Source: Acidimicrobiia bacterium
GTDB lineage: Bacteria; Actinomycetota; Acidimicrobiia; Spongiisociales; JAENVV01
Length of the DNA stretch: 42,062 nt
Direction of reading: 5' to 3'
NCBI GenBank assembly: GCA_024637275.1
Contig: JAGXFS010000169.1
Location: 1-42,062, forward strand
Below, piece after piece: positions 35,101 to 42,062 of the stretch; within the stretch, counting starts at the first letter, position 1, and each line of letters opens with the position of its first letter. Position numbers and translations under genes: made by a program. The notes under the pieces were generated by a model. The model was given only the letters and a program-made list of their open reading frames with translations. It was not told the DNA's origin and did not search any database.

Positions 35101-36489
35101 GTGGCCGCCGACTACTACAAGCAACTCCTAGGACCCTTGTACCAGGGTCGAAAGTGGGTTGTTATCTCTGCTGGCGCAGCCGGAGCAACCGCGTTCGCCC
35201 AGAGAATCCTGGACGCTGGCGCAGAATCAGTGATGGTTGTCGCCGGGACTGAGGGCACTGGCCCGCAACCATCGGGCGTGGAACTTTTCATTGTCGGGAC
35301 GACCGGAACGACCATCATGGACGGAATCCGAGCGTTCGCCGACGCCATCGTCAGCCCGTCTCGGGAGATGTGCGCGGCTATTGCCTCGTTCGACCCGACC
35401 CACCAAGCAACCGTGCTGACGAGTTATCTGATACCAGCTGCTGATCTCTGTGGGCGACCGGTGTATGGCGGGGCTAGAACGGAATGGAAAGCTCTTGAGG
35501 ACAAGATCATGATCGACGACTTATGGCGTCGCTCCGGCGTGGTTGCTGCCCCGTCACGTATCGTCGGCTCGCAGGACGTTGCGGCGGTGCGAGCGGTGGT
35601 CGCCGAGGTATCGACCGATGGAGGGGCGGTCGTGGTCGCTGACAACGCGGAGGGGTGGCATGGTGGTGCCGAGTACACCCGCTATTTGGCCCCCGAAGCC
35701 GATTGGTCGGAACCCTTAGCGTTTTTCGCTGAGCACGCCCACCAAGTGCGGGTCATGTCATTTCTACAAGGGGTTCCGTGTGCCATCCACGGGCTCGTCA
35801 CCGCCGACCAGGTTCTGGCGTTTCGGCCAGTGGAGATGCTCGTGTATCGGCAGCCCGAATCGAGCCATTTCGTCTATGCGGGCATGGACACCTTGTGGGA
35901 CCCGCCGCCGCAGGTCCGGGAGGAGATGCGACAGGTAGTCAGAGACGTGGGTGCGTTGATTCGCGATGAGGTCGGCTACCGGGGAGCATTCGGCATTGAC
36001 GGCGTGTCCACTACCAATGGGTTTCGACCGACTGAGCTTAACCCGCGGCTCACCGGCGGTCTGGGTCTCCAAACCCAGACCGCCGGCGACTATCCGATCG
36101 GTGACATCAATCGAGCGATCGTGGCAGGGGAACCTGTCGACCTCAGACTCAACGATCTCGAAAGAGATGTGGTGACGAGCGCCGACGTGACACGGACCGG
36201 ACGATGGTCCCGTCCCATCACTCATCTGACGGTGACTGATACGATCGAGCAGCCGATTGGGTACGACGGCAGCTCCTGGGTGCCCACCGAGGGTGACGAC
36301 GCTGCGGCCATGATGATGCTCGGACCGTCGCCCCAGGGGGCGCTGGTAGCTGTCAAGCTGACGGATGCGCACGGTCTGCCGACCGGCGAATCGATAGCAC
36401 CCATCGCCGCCTCATCCTTTGCCCTGGCCGACGAGTTGTGGGACACGCGTATCGGGCCTCTTGTCGTGGGAACTTCCGGACCGGTCTGA
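35101..36489 (+). CDS. ATP-grasp domain protein
   Basis: GTG start directly after the preceding TAG. WVVISAGAAGATAFAQRILDAGAESVMVVAG; KIMIDDLWRRSGVVAAPSRIV; GYRGAFGIDGVSTTNGFRPTELNPRLTGGLGLQTQ (ATP-grasp metal-site-like NPR). Confidence 0.72.
   Translation: MAADYYKQLLGPLYQGRKWVVISAGAAGATAFAQRILDAGAESVMVVAGTEGTGPQPSGVELFIVGTTGTTIMDGIRAFADAIVSPSREMCAAIASFDPTHQATVLTSYLIPAADLCGRPVYGGARTEWKALEDKIMIDDLWRRSGVVAAPSRIVGSQDVAAVRAVVAEVSTDGGAVVVADNAEGWHGGAEYTRYLAPEADWSEPLAFFAEHAHQVRVMSFLQGVPCAIHGLVTADQVLAFRPVEMLVYRQPESSHFVYAGMDTLWDPPPQVREEMRQVVRDVGALIRDEVGYRGAFGIDGVSTTNGFRPTELNPRLTGGLGLQTQTAGDYPIGDINRAIVAGEPVDLRLNDLERDVVTSADVTRTGRWSRPITHLTVTDTIEQPIGYDGSSWVPTEGDDAAAMMMLGPSPQGALVAVKLTDAHGLPTGESIAPIAASSFALADELWDTRIGPLVVGTSGPV
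36053..36086. repeat. Perfect 14-bp inverted repeat inside the ATP-grasp CDS
   Basis: CCGGCGGTCTGGGT (36053-36066), loop CTCCAA, ACCCAGACCGCCGG (36073-36086). Confidence 0.9.
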
Positions 36490-36527
36490 GCGGCTTCAGC
36501 TCGAAGCCGGCCAGTTGGGGTTTTCGG

Positions 36528-36686
36528 TCAGCCATTGAACGGTCGTGGATTGCGGAAGAAGATGCATGTCTTGCCACGGACTGTGTAGATCGGATTGTCA
36601 GTGGAACCGCCGGCACGCACAGCCCCGGGAAGCGAGGAGGCTATCTCGTGAATGTCGGCGACCGTTGCGCGCTCTGAGGAGATCAC
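36528..36686 (-). pseudogene. Truncated MmcQ/YjbR-like N-terminal fragment
   Basis: Minus-strand GTG: VISSERATVADIHEIASSLPGAVRAGGSTDNPIYTVRGKTCIFFRNPRPFNG*. Start of a MmcQ/YjbR-like domain, then premature stop. Confidence 0.45.
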
Positions 36687-36830
36687 CGGGCAAGTACCGG
36701 ACCGACACTGACGGGTGGCTCCGAGAGGCGATGAGCCGGATCGGGCAGGCTGGCAAGGCGCCCTACTCGCCGAAATTCATGTGGAAGGCCGGCCACCCTT
36801 CGTGATATGTTCATTCCACAAGGGGGGCAT

Positions 36831-37169
36831 GTGTATCGATTCGGAGTGGTTGCGCTTGTTCTCTTGACGGCGTGTGGTGGGGGTGGGAGCGCCGACACTT
36901 CCCTCGATTCGGTCGCGCCGTCGGCTACCGATTCTTTCGGTTCATCCGATGATGATTCAGTCGCCACCACGGCCGACGAGATTGACAGGGTCACCGTGGG
37001 AGGAGGGGCGGCCGGAATCCCGTATCCGATCTTGGTCTCGGCCAATCAGATATGGGCGGTCAACCGAACTGATCGCGTTGCGCTCGGTTTTGACCCGGAG
37101 ACGCTCGAACCAGGTGAATCGGGTATCGACCTGCCGACGTTTGGAGGGTCGTTTGTTTTTGCTCCCTAG
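36831..37169 (+). CDS. Short lipoprotein, possibly truncated beta-propeller protein
   Basis: GTG after AAGGGGGG; YRFGVVALVLLTACGGGGS lipobox; acidic Ser/Asp linker; GIPYPILVSANQIWAVNRTDRVALGFDPETLEPGESGIDLPTFGGSFVFAP* resembles one propeller blade. Confidence 0.5.
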   Translation: MYRFGVVALVLLTACGGGGSADTSLDSVAPSATDSFGSSDDDSVATTADEIDRVTVGGGAAGIPYPILVSANQIWAVNRTDRVALGFDPETLEPGESGIDLPTFGGSFVFAP

Positions 37170-37618
37170 CTCGATGTAGCCGGGACGCTGTAGAGGATGA
37201 AATCGCTCTTGGGTATGTACGTGTCATAAAGCGTTCGGGCCGGATAGTTGAACTCCTGCGTCAGCCAGCGCACGTGTGGGATGTTGTTGGCTCCAGCAAA
37301 CTCGATCACATGGTCAATCATGGCTCGGCCGAGCCCGAAGCCCCGGGTGGTTGATTCCACGTAGAGGTCGCTCAGGTAGCACACCATGGTTCCTCCGAGA
37401 GACCGGTGCATCAGCTGATATTGCACAAATCCGACGAGTTGTCCGTCTGTCTCCGCGACGTCGCACCAAAAGTCGTTGTCGTCATCAAAGATCCATCCCC
37501 ACACTGAATCGAATCCCCCGGTCGGGACTTCCGTCTTGTAGAAGGTTGCATAGGCAGCAAACAGGCTTTCCCAAGTTTGCCGGTCACCTCTTTCGAGAGG
37601 GCGGATCCGTGGTTGCAT
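37166..37618 (-). CDS. GNAT family N-acetyltransferase
   Basis: MQPRIRPLERGDRQTWESLFAAYATFYKTEVP...GGTMVCYLSDLYVESTTRGFGLGRAMIDHVIEFAGANNIPHVRWLTQEFNYPARTLYDTY. Confidence 0.92.
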   Translation of the reverse strand: MQPRIRPLERGDRQTWESLFAAYATFYKTEVPTGGFDSVWGWIFDDDNDFWCDVAETDGQLVGFVQYQLMHRSLGGTMVCYLSDLYVESTTRGFGLGRAMIDHVIEFAGANNIPHVRWLTQEFNYPARTLYDTYIPKSDFILYSVPATSS

Positions 37619-37693
37619 CGAGGTTCTCGCTCCTAATTAACCGTCCCGGTACCCAGTGGAGTGTCGCAGGTTGGCAATGCGTTAGCCGTCCAG

Positions 37694-37729
37694 ATCGTGA
37701 TCAACCTTCTCCACGAGGTTGATCACGAT
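37694..37729. promoter_or_regulatory. Perfect 14-bp inverted repeat in the divergent intergenic region between two GNAT genes
   Basis: ATCGTGATCAACCT (37694-37707), spacer TCTCCACG, AGGTTGATCACGAT (37716-37729). Confidence 0.85.
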
Positions 37730-37815
37730 TGCGTCAAGGTCCTTCCGTCGGATTATGGGGCCGGGCGGTCGTGCGGCCACGGGTGAAGCCATCTGTTTGC
37801 CACTACTATCACGGC

Positions 37816-38520
37816 GTGAATAGGACGAATGACTTTGGCCAACCGGTCGGTGCCGAACTCGGGGATTGGTCAGCTCCCAACGGGCCCTCCGCCGAAGGTT
37901 TGCGAGGTGATCGGGTCAGGTTGGTTCCCCTCGACGCTGAGCTTCATGCACGACAATTGTTCAAGGCATTCGCACCGGCTCCGGACTCGATCTGGACCTA
38001 CATGTCCTTCGGGCCTTTCGGTGGCGTTGGCGATCTGGGCGCCACGCTGGAAGCGCTGAATCAGAACGACGGTTGGTTGCCGTACGCGATTACCGTTTCG
38101 GACTTACCCGTCGGCATCGCCTCGTATCTCCGCATTGACCCCGCCAACGGCGTTCTAGAGATCGGATCGCTGGCCTTCTCGCCGGAACTCCAGCGCACCG
38201 CCGCAGCAACAGAGGCTCTCTTCCTGATGATCGACCATTGCTTCGAACTTGGTTATCGACGGTGCGAATGGAAGTGCGACAGTCTCAACGCTCCTTCGCA
38301 CGCAGCCGCCCTGCGACTCGGCTTCCAGTACGAGGGTGTGTTCCGCCAGGCGACTCACTACAAGGGCCGCAACCGTGACACGGCCTGGTATGCGATCGTC
38401 GACAAAGACTGGCCGGTACTCCGTGCCGCGTTTCAAACCTGGTTGGCTTCAGATAACTTCGACGAGCGCGGGCAGCAGATCAGGTCTTTTCAATCCTTGC
38501 GCCCGGCAGCGACCAGTTAA
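37816..38520 (+). CDS. RimJ/RimL-like GNAT N-acetyltransferase
   Basis: GLRGDRVRLVPLDAELHARQLFKAF...WTYMSFGPFG...GSLAFSPELQRTAAATEALFLMIDHCFELGYRRCEWKCDSLNAPSHAAALRLGFQYEGVFRQATHYKGRNRDTAWYAI. GTG start likely. Confidence 0.92.
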   Translation: MNRTNDFGQPVGAELGDWSAPNGPSAEGLRGDRVRLVPLDAELHARQLFKAFAPAPDSIWTYMSFGPFGGVGDLGATLEALNQNDGWLPYAITVSDLPVGIASYLRIDPANGVLEIGSLAFSPELQRTAAATEALFLMIDHCFELGYRRCEWKCDSLNAPSHAAALRLGFQYEGVFRQATHYKGRNRDTAWYAIVDKDWPVLRAAFQTWLASDNFDERGQQIRSFQSLRPAATS

Positions 38521-38527
38521 TCATGTT

Positions 38528-38806
38528 CGCAGACCGGCGCTGGTTCTTCTGTCGTCCGCTCTGCGAGGTGGGATCCTCGGAGGAGCGTTTTCAGTCGCCG
38601 CGATCGTTGCGTACTACGCCTGGTCCGCTCTCGTCCTCGGGTTCCCGGTAGGCCTGTTTCCACTCCTATGGATCGGTATTGCTCTCGTCGTCGCCCCGGC
38701 TTTCGCCGCGACGGTCTGGCTCTCACGTGAGCGAGGCGGCCTGCTGTCAGTGATCGTCGCAGGTGGCGGCTGTTTAGGGAGCCTCGTCCATCTGCAGGAA
38801 CTCTGA
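38528..38806 (+). pseudogene. Membrane-protein reading frame without an apparent start codon
   Basis: VRRPALVLLSSALRGGILGGAFSVAAIVAYYAWSALVLGFPVGLFPLLWIGIALVVAPAFAATVWLSRERGGLLSVIVAGGGCLGSLVHLQEL*. TM-like segments; no convincing in-frame start. ATG 38523 lies in another frame. Confidence 0.35.
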
Positions 38807-39145
38807 GATCCGCAATAGGCCCGGAGGTTCTTTGGTGCCGGGATCGACCAGGTGCCAGGCCTCGTCCTTGGTGACTAAGCGTGGATTCGCCAGCTGCGTC
38901 TCCTGACCGTTGATCCGGAGGGTCGCCGACCCTGCCGCCAGAATGTTCTGAACCCAATCGGATTTCGATCCGTAGACGAGGATGAACAGGTATCCATCGT
39001 CGACTCGATGCGCATCAAGGGGGGTTTCGTAGACTTTCCCGGACGATCGGCCGATATGCGTGAGCACGGGTCGATCGCCCTTTTTCAGTTCCCTGGGATT
39101 GAAGACTCGTTTGTTGATCTGGCCCCACCACAATGGCATTGGCAT
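38774..39145 (-). CDS. Nitroreductase / deazaflavin-dependent oxidoreductase family protein
   Basis: NKRVFNPRELKKGDRPVLTHIGRSSGKVYETPLDAHRVDDGYLFILVYGSKSDWVQNILAAGSATLRINGQE. Confidence 0.85.
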   Translation of the reverse strand: MPMPLWWGQINKRVFNPRELKKGDRPVLTHIGRSSGKVYETPLDAHRVDDGYLFILVYGSKSDWVQNILAAGSATLRINGQETQLANPRLVTKDEAWHLVDPGTKEPPGLLRISEFLQMDEAP

Positions 39146-39243
39146 CTACGGCTCCTCGTTCTGGCATCAGCGAACGAGCCGTATGGCTCGAGGCGCCTAG
39201 CAAGAGCGTACCCGAGCGATCCCCGGCACCTGGGGAGCCGGTT

Positions 39244-39948
39244 CTAGAAGGTTTCGCCGTATTGCCAGGTCGGTCGAGCGGTGAGTTCCTCATCCGACGT
39301 GTCGAGCAGCAGCCAAGCGATCCATCCCCCGATTTCGTCTGGCGGATAGAGTTTCCCCTTGGCTTGGAGCGCCCGGAAGGTCCTTCTGGTCGGTGAGTCG
39401 GCTGGCGAGTTCAACACCGCATCGACCAACGGCGTTCGCACGGCGCCGGGAAACGCCCTGATTACCTGGACGTGTTTGAGCTCTTCCGCCGCAGATCGAG
39501 CCGCCATTTGCGCAGCCGCCTTCACGATCGAATAGGCAGCCCAGCCAACTCTGAGGTCGTTGGATGAGTAGCTATCGAGAAACACGATCCGGCTCAGCAG
39601 TGCCTGAAGTTGCTGGTTGAGTTCGATCGGAGCCATGACATGGACCCGCATCTCATCAAGGAGTACGACAGTATCGATAGAGCCAAACGCTTGGGGCTCG
39701 ATCAGCGTGCCGGCCGCGTGGACGATTCCGGCAATGGAAGAGTGCGGAGCGCAAGCGTCGACGACCTGGCGCACGCCTTCGGCGGTCAGTAAGTCAGCCG
39801 CAATAGCGGTCACCAGGGGATACTTCGTTGGGAGTTCGAGCAGCCGGGTTGAGTCCCGGGCGACAGCAAGAACGGATTGGTCTCGCTCGGCGAGAGCGAC
39901 CGTGACGGCCCGGCCGATACCCGATGAGGCACCTGTTACAACGAACAT
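39244..39948 (-). CDS. Short-chain dehydrogenase/reductase
   Basis: MFVVTGASSGIGRAVTVALAERDQSVLAVARDSTRL...GIVHAAGTL...RIVFLDSYSSNDLRVGWAAYSIVKAAAQMAARSAAEELK. Confidence 0.92.
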   Translation of the reverse strand: MFVVTGASSGIGRAVTVALAERDQSVLAVARDSTRLLELPTKYPLVTAIAADLLTAEGVRQVVDACAPHSSIAGIVHAAGTLIEPQAFGSIDTVVLLDEMRVHVMAPIELNQQLQALLSRIVFLDSYSSNDLRVGWAAYSIVKAAAQMAARSAAEELKHVQVIRAFPGAVRTPLVDAVLNSPADSPTRRTFRALQAKGKLYPPDEIGGWIAWLLLDTSDEELTARPTWQYGETF

Positions 39949-40047
39949 TTGACCCTCTCGGACTGCATAGACAAACGATAGCCGTGGTCGCGTCGATCCC
40001 GGCTGGAACGGACCCAGATGACGGGTGTGCTGGGTTAGGCTCGGTCG

Positions 40048-40941
40048 ATGCCTGCTGACCGATTCCCACGATCATTCGACGAGATGATTGCTGCCAAGAA
40101 TCTCATCTTTCCTCCGATCACCTTCGAGCGAGGAAAAGAGTTCAAACCGAGAACGGACGACATCATCATCGCTCCCTGGAGCAAGTCCGGGACGACCTGG
40201 CTCCAGCAGATCGTTCATGGGTTGCGGTCGGGCGGTGATATGGATTTCGATGACATCTCTCGACTGACCCCGTGGATCGAAGTGGCTGACGCCCTCGGAA
40301 TCGATCTCGACGCCGAGCAGGGCTGGTGGCCAAGGGCCTTCAAGAGCCACTATTCGTACAACGCCGTTCCTAAAGGTGCTCGCTACATCGTTTCGTTCCG
40401 CGAGCCTCACAGCACTCTGGTTTCGTACTATCGCTTTTATGAGGGTTGGATGTTCGAACCGGGCACGGTCTCACTTGAGGAGTATCTGGCTCCGCATCTC
40501 GATCGGGCTCGCGGCAAGGACTATTGGACCCATATGGAGTCCTGGTGGAGCCAGCGTGACGCTGAGAACGTGCTGCTGCTTTCCTACGAGCTGATGCAGG
40601 AGGACATCCGCCCCATTGTCGTTCGGGTCGCCGAGTTCATCGGCATCGATGCCGACGATGATCTTGTCGCCTTAGTTGTCCATCAGTCGTCGCGCGAGTT
40701 CATGCTCGAACACGGCGATCGCTTTGATGATCTTCTGCATCGCCAACGCTCTGACGCCGTAGGTGCGCTACCGCTCGGGGCGGGTTCAACGAAAGTCACA
40801 GCCGCTTCCAACGAGCCGTCTCGCTACGTCCTCTCCCCCGACGTACTGGCGGCGATGGAACAGAACTGGGCCGAGACAATGGACGCATCGTTTGGTCTAA
40901 GTACCTACGCCGAGGTGGTCGAGGCGCTGCGACCGGGATGA
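40048..40941 (+). CDS. Sulfotransferase family protein
   Basis: DDIIIAPWSKSGTTWLQQIVHGL (5'-PSB-like loop); RYIVSFREPHSTLVSYYRFYEGW (3'-PB-like); ENVLLLSYELMQEDIRPIVVRVAEFIGI. Confidence 0.92.
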   Translation: MPADRFPRSFDEMIAAKNLIFPPITFERGKEFKPRTDDIIIAPWSKSGTTWLQQIVHGLRSGGDMDFDDISRLTPWIEVADALGIDLDAEQGWWPRAFKSHYSYNAVPKGARYIVSFREPHSTLVSYYRFYEGWMFEPGTVSLEEYLAPHLDRARGKDYWTHMESWWSQRDAENVLLLSYELMQEDIRPIVVRVAEFIGIDADDDLVALVVHQSSREFMLEHGDRFDDLLHRQRSDAVGALPLGAGSTKVTAASNEPSRYVLSPDVLAAMEQNWAETMDASFGLSTYAEVVEALRPG

Positions 40942-40999
40942 ACCGGCGCCATGAATTCCAGTCTAAGTGAAGAGAATTTACGGGCCGAGGAGGACCACT

Positions 41000-41380
41000 A
41001 TGGAATCGGACAGCACCGAATCAGCTGAGCACGGAAGATTTAGCCTTTCTGACTACGAGGCCGAGTTGGCGAAGGCACCTGCGAACTTCGAAGTTGGGAC
41101 GGCCGTGTGGTTCGAGAATCACAGGATCCGGGTTTGGGAAATCCGACTAGGGCCGGGCGAGCGCGGGCCATTCCATGCCCACACCACCAACTACTTTTGG
41201 ACCGTGGTCGAAGGCGGGCGGGGTTTGCAGCGTTTCACGGATGGGACGTTCGCGGAGCGTGACTATGCCGTTGGCGAGACCAAATATCTCGAACACTCGC
41301 CTGAGACTGCGCTGATTCACGATCTTGAGAACATCGGCGAGACGATGCTCCGTTTCGTCACCGTGGAATTGCTCGACTGA
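41000..41380 (+). CDS. Cupin-domain protein
   Basis: FENHRIRVWEIRLGPGERGPFHAHTTNYFWTVVEGGRGLQRFTDG; ATG 41000 preceded by GAGGAGG. Confidence 0.82.
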   Translation: MESDSTESAEHGRFSLSDYEAELAKAPANFEVGTAVWFENHRIRVWEIRLGPGERGPFHAHTTNYFWTVVEGGRGLQRFTDGTFAERDYAVGETKYLEHSPETALIHDLENIGETMLRFVTVELLD

Positions 41381-41451
41381 CTACCCGATGAACCTCTGCC
41401 CGTCCCCTGGTACGCCTCAAGTTGTCCGTCCCGCAACGGGGATGTGAGCCC

Positions 41452-42062
41452 TTGGCTCGGACTCGGATACTCGTTGCCGGTGGGTCAATCGGGGGTCTCA
41501 CGACGGCACTCCTGCTCCGAGACCTCGGCTACGACGTTGAGGTTTTCGAACGCTCCAGCGCCGCGCTCCAGGAGCGAGGGACCGGGATCGTCGTACTCCC
41601 GATCACGGAGCGTTACTTCACCGAGCGCGGCGGGGAAAACGATCGGGTAAGCCTCGAACTGTCGGATTGGACCTACGTCGACCGTACCGGAGCAGTTATC
41701 TCGGCCGAGGCGGACCACTTCCGGTTTAGCGGGTGGAGCACCATCTATCAGGCCCTCCTGGCGGCATTCGATCCGGACCGCTATCACCTTGACGCTGAGA
41801 TGGTCGGGTTTGATCAGCAGGCGGACGGCGTAACGCTACGACTCGCCGACGGTCGTCGAATCGAAGGTGACTTGTTGGTTTGTGCGGACGGTCTTGCGTC
41901 GACTGCCCGTGCGATCCTCCTTCCGGAAGTCCAGCCGACTTATGCGGGTTATGTGGCGTGGCGGGCGATCACTCACGAGGCGGACTTGAGTCATGAGACT
42001 CAAGCGCTGCTTCGCGATGCCATGGTGTACCAGGTCCTCGAACACAGCCACATCCTGGCGTA
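41452..42062 (+). CDS. FAD-dependent monooxygenase, truncated by window end
   Basis: TTG start; LARTRILVAGGSIGGLTTALLLRDLGYDVEVFERSSAALQERGTGIVVLP...YQALLAAFD...GVTLRLADGRRIEGDLLVCADGLASTARAILLPEVQPTYAGYVAWRA. Confidence 0.85.
   Translation, partial: MARTRILVAGGSIGGLTTALLLRDLGYDVEVFERSSAALQERGTGIVVLPITERYFTERGGENDRVSLELSDWTYVDRTGAVISAEADHFRFSGWSTIYQALLAAFDPDRYHLDAEMVGFDQQADGVTLRLADGRRIEGDLLVCADGLASTARAILLPEVQPTYAGYVAWRAITHEADLSHETQALLRDAMVYQVLEHSHILA

Noticed and set aside
1-42062. CRISPR arrays, tRNA/rRNA genes, intact IS elements
   Set aside because: No regularly spaced repeats, no cloverleaf or rRNA motifs, and no transposase/integrase ORF recognised on reading; a tool-based scan was not possible.

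Overview
The window is 42 kb of high-GC, gene-dense DNA that reads as actinobacterial, possibly Acidimicrobiia-like (inferred from family content only). Most genes are metabolic or transport. The clearest modules are: (1) an arginine succinyltransferase (AST) catabolic locus at 7.8-14.1 kb, with astC divergent from a coupled minus-strand operon M20 peptidase-astA-astD-astB, where the M20 peptidase appears to stand in for the usual M14-family AstE; (2) a cobalamin riboswitch upstream of btuF-btuC-btuD-like genes at 20.6-23.6 kb, with a visible Shine-Dalgarno (SD) sequestering platform; (3) a DmdA-like (DMSP demethylase-like) GcvT-family protein at 23.6-24.7 kb; (4) a dif-like XerC/XerD site at 27914-27941, which may mark the chromosome terminus or an Xer-dependent integration site; (5) a YunG-like + ATP-grasp gene pair at 34.7-36.5 kb. 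Right of the dif-like site there are several truncated or decayed gene remnants, and at 15.76 kb a homopolymer frameshift splits a small conserved gene. No tRNA, rRNA, CRISPR array, intact transposon or recognised defence system was seen. Everything comes from reading the sequence and the supplied ORF track; no database search was run.
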